This document shows, one piece after another, positions 31,688 through 38,816 of a stretch of DNA of 64,000 nucleotides. The DNA is from Vicinamibacterales bacterium (lineage in GTDB: Bacteria; Acidobacteriota; Vicinamibacteria; Vicinamibacterales; UBA2999): the NCBI GenBank assembly GCA_030680175.1, contig JAUXWO010000050.1:1-64000 (forward strand), given 5' to 3'. The position numbers were made by a program, and so were the translations under genes. Every line of letters starts with the position of its first letter. The first letter of the stretch is position 1. The notes under the pieces are model-generated. The model was not told the DNA's origin, did no database searches, and saw only the letters and a program-made list of their open reading frames with translations.

Positions 31688-31709
31688 AAGCTGAAAGCCG
31701 ACAGCCGAC
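31661..31709. repeat. Heptameric array AGCYGAV (7 units) overlapping the 3' end of the dehydrogenase
   Basis: AGCCGGC AGCTGAG AGCCGAG AGCTGAA AGCTGAA AGCCGAC AGCCGAC. Confidence 0.9.
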
Positions 31710-31734
31710 AATTGAATCCAGGGAGGCCCCCACG

Positions 31735-32145
31735 ATGTACACCGTGACCGTCCGCGACCACATGATGATCGCGCACAGCTTTCAGGGCGAGGTCTTCGGC
31801 CCCGCCCGCCGCCTGCACGGCGCCACCTACGTCGTCGATCTCGAGTTCCGCCGTCCCGATCTCGACGCGGACGGCATCGTCGTGGACATCGGCCGCGCGG
31901 GCGAGGCGCTCAAGGCCGCCCTCGCGGATCTGAACTTCCGCAATCTCGACGAGGTGCCGGCGTTCGCCGGTCGCAATACGACGACGGAGTTTCTGGCGCG
32001 CGTGGTGTTCGACCGGATCCGCGAGGCGATTGGACGCGGCGAGCTCGGCCCGGGCGCACGGCAGGTCGTGTCGATGCGCGTGACGCTGCACGAGTCGCAC
32101 GTGGCCTCCGCCGGCTTCGAAGGCCCCGTCGGCGCCGGGGCGTAA
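31735..32145 (+). CDS. 6-pyruvoyl-tetrahydropterin synthase / 6-carboxytetrahydropterin synthase family (PTPS/QueD-like)
   Basis: [39 protein letters not shown]...LHESHVASA. Confidence 0.85.
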   Translation: MYTVTVRDHMMIAHSFQGEVFGPARRLHGATYVVDLEFRRPDLDADGIVVDIGRAGEALKAALADLNFRNLDEVPAFAGRNTTTEFLARVVFDRIREAIGRGELGPGARQVVSMRVTLHESHVASAGFEGPVGAGA

Positions 32146-32147
32146 AC

Positions 32148-33203
32148 GTGCGTCCTGTCGCCCTCCTCGTCCCCGGCCGGATCGACACGCGCACGGGCGG
32201 CACGATCTACGACCGGCGGATGGCCGAGGGCCTCGGCCTGCTCGGATGGGCCGTCGAGGTCCATGCGCTCGACGCGAGCTTCCCGCGGCCCACCGCCGCC
32301 GCCCTCGCCCACGCCGGCGAGGTCGTGGATGCGCTGCCCGAAGGCGGGGTGGCGATCATCGACAGCCTCGCGGCCGGCGCCATGCCGGCGCTGGTGGAGC
32401 GCGCCCGGTCACGCGTCGCGGTCGTCGCGCTGATGCACCTGCCGCTCATCGCCGATCCCGCGATCGATGCGCAGGCCGCCGGCGCCTTCGCCGTCGATGA
32501 GGGCCGCGCCCTGGCCGCGGCGCACCATGTCGTGATCACCGGCGCGGCGGCGGTGGACCTGCTGGCGCCGTACCGGATCGCGCCGTCGCGCCTGACGATT
32601 GTCGAACCGGGTACCGACCCGGCGCCTCTGGCCCGCGGATCCGCCGATGGCCTCGTGCACCTGCTGTCGGTGGCGACGGTTCATCCCGGCAAGGGCCACG
32701 AGATGCTGCTCGGCGCGCTCGCCGACGCGGCGGTGCACGGCTGGCGCCTGACCTGCGCGGGCAGCCTGACGCGTGATGCGGCGACGGCCGCTCGCGTCGC
32801 GGACACCGCGCGGCGCCTGGGCCTCGAGGACCGGGTCCGGTTCGCCGGCGATCTCGCGCCCGAGGCGCTGGCCGCGTGCTACGACGCCGCGGATGTGTTC
32901 GTGCTCGCGACCAGGCGAGAAACCTACGGGATGGCCGTTGCCGAGGCGCTGGCGCGGGGACTGCCGGTCGTGGCGACGCGCACCGGCGCGATCCCCGCCC
33001 TCGTCGGCACGCGGGCGGGCCTGCTCGTCGATGTCGACGATCGTCGCGGCCTGGCAGAGGCGCTCGCGCGCGTAATCACGGACGCCTCGCTCCGCGAGAC
33101 GCTCAGAGCGGGGGCACAGGAGGCACGCGGGCAGCTGCCCGCGTGGGAGGAGGCCTGCCGGCGGATGGCGCAGGTCCTCGAGGCGCTGACACATGATGGA
33201 TGA
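32148..33203 (+). CDS. Glycosyltransferase family 4
   Basis: ...LLSVATVHPGKGHEMLLGAL...DVFVLATRRETYGMAVAEALARGLPVVATRTGAIPALV. Confidence 0.9.
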   Translation: MRPVALLVPGRIDTRTGGTIYDRRMAEGLGLLGWAVEVHALDASFPRPTAAALAHAGEVVDALPEGGVAIIDSLAAGAMPALVERARSRVAVVALMHLPLIADPAIDAQAAGAFAVDEGRALAAAHHVVITGAAAVDLLAPYRIAPSRLTIVEPGTDPAPLARGSADGLVHLLSVATVHPGKGHEMLLGALADAAVHGWRLTCAGSLTRDAATAARVADTARRLGLEDRVRFAGDLAPEALAACYDAADVFVLATRRETYGMAVAEALARGLPVVATRTGAIPALVGTRAGLLVDVDDRRGLAEALARVITDASLRETLRAGAQEARGQLPAWEEACRRMAQVLEALTHDG

Positions 33204-34068
33204 ATCACTTGCCGAATGGCTCCGGCTGCGGGAGGCCGCCGATCACCAGTCCCGATCGGAGACCGTGCTGGACGCGGTCCAGCGCCGAGTGCTTGCGGAC
33301 GGCCCCATCCGCGTGCTCGATCTGGCCACCGGCACGGGTTCGAATCTGCGCTACCTGATCCCGCGGCTGCCCCCCACGCAGCGGTGGCTCGTCGTCGATC
33401 GCAGCCCCGTGCTGCTCGCCCACCTGCGCACGCGGACGATCGAGTGGTCGCGCGCGCAGGGACTCGAGGCGCGCGAGACGGGCGAGGGCCTCGCGATCAC
33501 CGGGCCCGCGCTCGACTGCCACATCACCACGCGCGTGCAGGATCTGGACTCGGTGGACCTGCCGGACCTCTTCGACGGCCGGCACCTCGTCACGGCATCG
33601 GCGCTGCTCGACCTCGTCTCGGGGACGTGGCTCTCGACGCTGGCCGCGCGCTGCCGCGCGGCGCGGGCCGCTGCGCTCCTCACGCTCACCTACGATGGGC
33701 ACTCCACCTGCGAGCCGCGCGAGCCGGAAGACGCGATGGTCCGCGCCGCCTTCAACCGCCACCAGGCACGCGACAAGGGACTCGGCGGCCCCGCCGCCGG
33801 ACCCAACGCGGCCTCCACCGCCGTGCGCGCGTTCGCCGACCTCGGCTTCGAGGTGCGCAGCGAGACGAGCGACTGGCAGATCGAGCCCGACGCCCGGGCG
33901 TTCCAGACGTTGCTCATCGACGGCTGGGCGAGCGCCGCAACCGAAGAGACGCCGGAGGCGGCCGGGGTGTTCGCCGACTGGCGGGCGCGGCGCCTCGCGC
34001 ATGTGGCCGAGGGCCGATCGCGGCTCACGGTGGGCCACCGCGACGTGGGCGCGTGGCTCGAACGATGA
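33193..34068 (+). CDS. Class I SAM-dependent methyltransferase
   Basis: VLDLATGTGSNLRYLIPRLPPTQRWLVVDRSPVLLAHL; start overlaps the end of the GT4 gene. Confidence 0.85.
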   Translation: MMDESLAEWLRLREAADHQSRSETVLDAVQRRVLADGPIRVLDLATGTGSNLRYLIPRLPPTQRWLVVDRSPVLLAHLRTRTIEWSRAQGLEARETGEGLAITGPALDCHITTRVQDLDSVDLPDLFDGRHLVTASALLDLVSGTWLSTLAARCRAARAAALLTLTYDGHSTCEPREPEDAMVRAAFNRHQARDKGLGGPAAGPNAASTAVRAFADLGFEVRSETSDWQIEPDARAFQTLLIDGWASAATEETPEAAGVFADWRARRLAHVAEGRSRLTVGHRDVGAWLER

Positions 34069-34086
34069 CGAGCGGCCGGGCTCGTG

Positions 34087-34191
34087 GTGTGGATCGACCT
34101 AGGAGGTCCTCTCAGGGCCTCGGCTCGTGCGCGTGTCTGCGGGCCGCCCACCGGGCGGCCCGGCAGGCGACCATCAACGACACCCCCCTAG
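34087..34191 (+). repeat. Divergent copy A of the ~103 bp structured element
   Basis: gtgtggatcgac...ctgcgggccgcccaccgggcggcccgg...catcaacgacaccccccta; aligns with copy B over its length. Confidence 0.75.
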
Positions 34192-34195
34192 TGGC

Positions 34196-34298
34196 GTGTA
34201 TCGACTGAAGAGGTACTACCAGCGCCTCTGCTCAGCCGCGATCCTGCGGGCCGCCCAACGGGCGGCCCGGTAGTAAATCGTCAACGACACCCCACTAG
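34196..34298 (+). repeat. Copy B of the ~103 bp structured element
   Basis: gtgtatcgactgaagaggtactaccagcgcc...gggccgcccaacgggcggccc...cgtcaacgacaccccactag. Confidence 0.92.
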
Positions 34299-35239
34299 AG
34301 GATGCGCGCGACGGGCGCGGGGGGGGGCGCGGCCGATGGCGCGGACCGAAGATCGCAGTCGAACAGCAGATCGCCGCCCATGCGGAAGACCCGGTACGCG
34401 GGTCGCGGGCAGGCACCGAGCCGTACGGCGGGCGCCATCCGGATCCCCGGCCGGCCCTCTCCGATGAACATCGGCGCCACGGCGACCTGCAGGCGATCGA
34501 GCAGGGAGGCCTCGAGCAGCGTCGACACCGTCACGCCCCCGCCCTCGACGAAGATCCGCGCGCAGCCGCGCGCGCGAAGCGCCGCGATCACCTCGCGCAT
34601 CATCGCCGGGACCGAGTCCGCATCGAGCGCCAGCACCTGTGCCGCGCCCACATGCGTCTCCCCCGCCGCCAGCCGGCGTCGCGCGCAGGCGTACAGCGTC
34701 GGCGCAGTCGTTTCGGTGAAGACACGCGCCGCGGGGTCGAGCCGGCGTTCGGGATCGACCACGACACGGAGCGGGTGCGGGCCGGTGACCAGGCGGGTCG
34801 TCAACTGCGGGTCATCGGCCGCGACCGTGCCGGCGCCCACGACGACGGCGTCGGAGAGAGCGCGGAGGCGGTGCATGTGCACCATGTTCTCGGGCCCCGT
34901 CACGTACTGTGACTCCCCGGAGCTGGTGGCGATGAAGCCGTCGAGGCTCTGCCCGAGGTGCCCGAGCGTCATGGGGCGCACGGACGTCGCGCTGCAGAGC
35001 GGCAGGTAGAGGTCGAGCCCCGGGGACCGCGGATCGTCGTCAGGCACGTGCAGCCGCCAGCCCACGCCAGGCTGCCAGGACAGCACGCGCGTCGGCGCGC
35101 CCTCGGAGGCGCGATGGAGGCGGCCCTCGGCATCGGCGACAAACGACGCGGGCTCACCGTTGCGCTCGAGGGCGCCGGCCAGGGCGCCCGCCGCCAGGAC
35201 AAGCGGCCAGGCGGGATCCGCCACTGACCCGTGAGACAT
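34295..35239 (-). CDS. RibD C-terminal-type reductase (pyrimidine reductase family)
   Basis: MTLGHLGQSLDGFIATSSGESQYVTGPENMVHMHRLRALSDAVVVGAGTVAADDPQLTTRLVTGPHPLRVVVDPERRL...IFVEGGGVTVSTLLEASLLDRLQVAVAPMFIGEGRPGI. Confidence 0.9.
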   Translation of the reverse strand: MSHGSVADPAWPLVLAAGALAGALERNGEPASFVADAEGRLHRASEGAPTRVLSWQPGVGWRLHVPDDDPRSPGLDLYLPLCSATSVRPMTLGHLGQSLDGFIATSSGESQYVTGPENMVHMHRLRALSDAVVVGAGTVAADDPQLTTRLVTGPHPLRVVVDPERRLDPAARVFTETTAPTLYACARRRLAAGETHVGAAQVLALDADSVPAMMREVIAALRARGCARIFVEGGGVTVSTLLEASLLDRLQVAVAPMFIGEGRPGIRMAPAVRLGACPRPAYRVFRMGGDLLFDCDLRSAPSAAPPPAPVARIL

Positions 35240-35285
35240 GCCCCGCCACTATGCCATCGCGGTCGAGAAAATGCCAAGATGCGGC

Positions 35286-36131
35286 ATGCCGCGCTTCGCG
35301 CCTGACCTCGTCCAGCGTTTCTACGACCGCAGCACCCCCGGCTTCGCGCGCTTCGGACAGGGCGGCCGGACGGGCGCCATTCGCCGGGCCGTCTGGGGAC
35401 CGGGCGTGACCGACCGCGTGCAGGCGTTTCACTTCGTCGACCATGAGATCGCGGAACACGCCCGCGCGCTCGCGACCTCCGCCGCGCCGCTGCACCTCGT
35501 GGATCTCGGCTGCGGCGTCGGCGGCAGCCTCTGCTATCTGGCCGCGCGACTGCCGATGCGCGGCACCGGCATCACGCTGAGCCCCGTCCAGGCCGCCCAC
35601 GCCCGGGCCCGCATCCGCGCCGCGGGGCTCGCCGATCGTGTGACGTGCACGGTCGGCGACTACTGCGACCTGCCGTCCTCAATCGGCCAGGCCGACCTGG
35701 CCTATGCGATCGAGTCGTTCGTTCACGGCCCGGATCCGGTGCGCTTCTTCACCCAGTGCCGCGACCTCGTGCGGCCGGGCGGGCGTCTGATCCTTTGCGA
35801 CGACTTCCGCGGCGAGACATCCGATCCCGCGGCCGCCCGCGCGCTCGACCGGTTCCGTAGCGGCTGGCACGTGAACACGCTGCTCAACCTCGACGAAGTG
35901 CAGGCCATCGCCCGCCTGGCCGGATTCACGCTGCACACGGCCATGCCGCTGACGCCGATGCTGGAGCTCGGCCGTCCGCGCGACCAGCTCATCAAGACGT
36001 TCCTGGCCCTCTTCGGCTGGCTGCCGCTGCACCGGACACGGCTCGGCCACCTCGTCGGTGGAGATGCACTGCAGACCTGCCTGCGACGGGGATGGCTCCA
36101 TCACGATCTGCTGGTGTTCGCCCGGGACTGA
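35286..36131 (+). CDS. SAM-dependent methyltransferase (cyclopropane/geranyl-diphosphate-MT-like fold)
   Basis: LHLVDLGCGVGGSLCYLAARLPMRGTGITLSPVQAAHARARIRAAGL. Confidence 0.88.
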   Translation: MPRFAPDLVQRFYDRSTPGFARFGQGGRTGAIRRAVWGPGVTDRVQAFHFVDHEIAEHARALATSAAPLHLVDLGCGVGGSLCYLAARLPMRGTGITLSPVQAAHARARIRAAGLADRVTCTVGDYCDLPSSIGQADLAYAIESFVHGPDPVRFFTQCRDLVRPGGRLILCDDFRGETSDPAAARALDRFRSGWHVNTLLNLDEVQAIARLAGFTLHTAMPLTPMLELGRPRDQLIKTFLALFGWLPLHRTRLGHLVGGDALQTCLRRGWLHHDLLVFARD

Positions 36132-36269
36132 TCCGGGGACCGGCGACGTAACGAGCCGCGCCAGGGGAGCGTATGATGCTCGGGAGGGCCACCGGACCGC
36201 CGTGCCCGCCAGCTCATCGGCCGGCCTTGACGGCCGGACCACGACGTCACCAGACACGCAGGAGGATTG

Positions 36270-36806
36270 ATGCGCAAGTCCATGTTCACCGTGTTCGCCC
36301 TGATCGCCGCCGCCACGCTCGTCGTGAGCGCCCAGAAGGTGACCGAGATGCACCCCGGCAAGGGCGGCAGCCCGCACGTCCGCGCCGAATGGATGATCGA
36401 TGGCGCCGCCATCGCCATCGAGTACGGCCGTCCCTCGCTCAAGGGCCGCGAGGAGAGCCAGCTGATGCCCGCCGGCCGCGTGTGGCGCACGGGCGCGGAT
36501 GAGCAGACCACGCTCATCACCAATCGCACGCTGCGCTTCGGCTCGCTCGAAGTCCCCGCGGGCACCTACGGCATCCACACGCTGCCCGGCGAGACGTGGG
36601 AGCTCATCATCAGCAAGCGCGAGAAGGGCTGGGGCATCCCCTATCCGGAGGGTCAGGATCTCGGCCGCGTGCCGATGACCTCGGGCAAGACGGCGGCGGC
36701 GGTCGAGCAGCTCACCATCTCGATCGACGACACGGCCACGGGCGGCACGCTCAAGATCGAGTGGGGCACGACCAGCGTCAGCGTGCCGTTCACCGTTGGC
36801 AGCTAG
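36270..36806 (+). CDS. DUF2911 domain-containing protein
   Basis: AEWMIDGAAIAIEYGRPSLKGREESQLMPAGRVWRTGADEQTTLITNRTLRFGSLEVPAGTYGIHTLPGE. Confidence 0.92.
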   Translation: MRKSMFTVFALIAAATLVVSAQKVTEMHPGKGGSPHVRAEWMIDGAAIAIEYGRPSLKGREESQLMPAGRVWRTGADEQTTLITNRTLRFGSLEVPAGTYGIHTLPGETWELIISKREKGWGIPYPEGQDLGRVPMTSGKTAAAVEQLTISIDDTATGGTLKIEWGTTSVSVPFTVGS

Positions 36807-36905
36807 TGGGGTGTCGTTGACGGTTTACTACCGGGCCGCCCGTTGGGCGGCCCGCAGTATCGCGGCTGAGCAGAGGCGCTGGTAGTACCTCTTCAGTCGA
36901 TACAC
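36803..36905 (-). repeat. Copy C of the ~103 bp structured element (reverse orientation)
   Basis: Reverse complement matches copy B at 101 of 103 positions by eye (atcctg/atactg, aaatcg/aaaccg). CTAG at 36803-36806 includes the DUF2911 stop codon. Confidence 0.95.
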
Positions 36906-36927
36906 TCCACCGAGACCGATCACGCAG

Positions 36928-36955
36928 CACCGGCGGGTCGCGGGACCCGCCGGTG
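36928..36955. terminator. 12-bp perfect stem hairpin
   Basis: caccggcgggtc gcgg gacccgccggtg. Confidence 0.6.
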
Positions 36956-36983
36956 CCACCTACCTCTGCTACACTGATCCTCA

Positions 36984-37337
36984 GTGACCCGCGCCGCACG
37001 CGCCTCGTATGCCCTCGTCGTCGCGGGGCTTCTTTGCGCGCACCTGCCCTCCGCCCCCTCGCCTCACGCGACATCCCGCACGGCTCCGGCGGCGGACCTG
37101 AGGTTCAACGCCGATCTGGCGGAGTCGCCGATCGGGATCCTCACCGGCGATCGCGCCCGCGAGAGCCGGACCTTCACCCGTACCACGCTCGACGGCCACC
37201 TGCCCACCCAGGCGTCGCTGCCCGCGCTGACCCGCGCGGGGCACGCACCTCGCGGAGTCGACGTCAGCCCCGCGGCCAGCGCCACGGCCTCCGCCGCGCC
37301 GCGCGGCCCGCCCGCCTCCACGCCCCTGCACTCCTGA
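36984..37337 (+). CDS. Hypothetical secreted protein (low support)
   Basis: GTG start, TRAARASYALVVAGLLCAHLPS signal-like; rest is low complexity. Confidence 0.35.
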   Translation: MTRAARASYALVVAGLLCAHLPSAPSPHATSRTAPAADLRFNADLAESPIGILTGDRARESRTFTRTTLDGHLPTQASLPALTRAGHAPRGVDVSPAASATASAAPRGPPASTPLHS

Positions 37338-37460
37338 CAGGTCGCGGTCGCCTCCGCAGGTGACCGCCTGGTGTTCGTGCCACCGGCACGCCGGCAGTCC
37401 CGGCGTGACGAGACGCGCTCGCGCGTCCGCGCCGGTGGCCTTGGCGGTGAGAGGTTCGAT

Positions 37461-37619
37461 ATGGGCGGTGACGATATCTTCGTGCTGATCCTCGTGGTGG
37501 GTTTTGCGGTGGTCAGCGTCGTTGCGCTGCGGGGCAGCCGTGGGGTGTCCCAGCCCCCGTCTGTCGACGCAGCTGGCAGGACGGCTGAGGACAAAGACGC
37601 GCCGCGAGGCCGGCGATGA
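37461..37619 (+). CDS. Small single-TM hypothetical protein (52 aa)
   Basis: MGGDDIFVLILVVGFAVVSVVALRGSRG...; weak RBS. Confidence 0.35.
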   Translation: MGGDDIFVLILVVGFAVVSVVALRGSRGVSQPPSVDAAGRTAEDKDAPRGRR

Positions 37620-37710
37620 GTGGTGTGATCTGCTGATCGGGAGGGTGCGGCGCGCGCTGGACGACTACTGGAGCCGGTACCGCGCCGGGGCGTTCGGGTA
37701 GGCGCGACCG

Positions 37711-37745
37711 GACGCCGGCAGGCCCCCAAAGGGCCTGCCGGCGTC
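37711..37745. terminator. 15-bp perfect stem hairpin
   Basis: gacgccggcaggccc ccaaa gggcctgccggcgtc just beyond the cytochrome c stop. Confidence 0.7.
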
Positions 37746-37750
37746 CCGCC

Positions 37751-38131
37751 TTACTTCTTCTTCAACGTCGCAAGGTAGTCGACGAGCGCCGTCAGGTCAT
37801 CGGCCGAGATCTTCGCGAAGCTCGGCTTCTTCACCTTGGCGTTCATCTCCGACGGCGTCAGGATCCACTTCCGGATGTCGTCCTTGCTCAGCTTGTCGCC
37901 GACGCCGTCGAGGGGCGCACGCTTGCTGCCCACCCCGTCGATCATGTGGCACATCTGGCACTTGTTGGCCGCGTACACTTCCTTGCCGCGGTCAGCGGCC
38001 TGGGCGGCCTCGGCCTCCGCGACGGGCGCGGCGGCGACGGGCTCGCGGGCGTCAACGCCGGCCAGCGCCACCGTCACGAGGCACGCGGCGAACGACAGGG
38101 TCAGCATCCAGGAACGACTCATCGGAATCAT
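37751..38131 (-). CDS. c-type cytochrome
   Basis: GKEVYAANKCQMCHMIDGVGSKRAPLDGVG...ILTPSEMNAKVKKPSF. Confidence 0.92.
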   Translation of the reverse strand: MIPMSRSWMLTLSFAACLVTVALAGVDAREPVAAAPVAEAEAAQAADRGKEVYAANKCQMCHMIDGVGSKRAPLDGVGDKLSKDDIRKWILTPSEMNAKVKKPSFAKISADDLTALVDYLATLKKK

Positions 38132-38272
38132 GGCACTCCTCCGTCTCTAGACTAAGCAACAGGCGCGCCAGCCGCTCGGCAAGGAAAGGACGGCAAGAAC
38201 CGGCAGTACGGCGGCTGGCGCCGTCCTCACCGCCGGAAATGCCACAGCGCCAGCGTCGAACTGTGGCGCGCT

Positions 38273-38716
38273 CTACTTCTGGGTGAAGCTGAGCTTCAGC
38301 GGCTTGAGCTTCGCCATGTCGGCCTCGAGCGGCGCGGCGCCGGCGGGGAACTTGTTGACGCTCAGGACATACGCGATGATGTCGATGCGCTCCTGGTCGG
38401 AGACCGTCTTCTCCTCGCCGGGCGGCATCATCACCGTCCCCGCGTAGAGTTCGGCCACGGTGCGGCCTTCCCACGTCTTGTTGAAGAACCGGCCGGCCAG
38501 CGACGGCGCCATGCCATCACCGCCGCCCGACAGGTCATCCACGTGGCAGACGGAGCACTTGTCGTCGTACACGCTCTTGCCGCGCGCCGCCTGCTCGGTC
38601 GTGTAGACCCCATCCGCCAACGACGCCGCCTGTCCCGCCGTCGCCGCCACCGGCGCCAGATAGACCGCCACGCCGAACGCCATCGTCGCCATCGCCACCG
38701 CAATCTTGGCCGTCAT
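38273..38716 (-). CDS. c-type cytochrome
   Basis: ARGKSVYDDKCSVCHVDDLSGGGDGMAPSLAG...MMPPGEEKTVSDQERIDIIAYVL. Confidence 0.92.
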   Translation of the reverse strand: MTAKIAVAMATMAFGVAVYLAPVAATAGQAASLADGVYTTEQAARGKSVYDDKCSVCHVDDLSGGGDGMAPSLAGRFFNKTWEGRTVAELYAGTVMMPPGEEKTVSDQERIDIIAYVLSVNKFPAGAAPLEADMAKLKPLKLSFTQK

Positions 38717-38816
38717 ACCACCTCACGAAAGGGAAGGCCCGCCCGAGCGACGGGGCCACCCGCAACTGTAGCACGGCCGGCGTGCGCTACACTGGAACGG
38801 GCGTCGACAGGAACTG

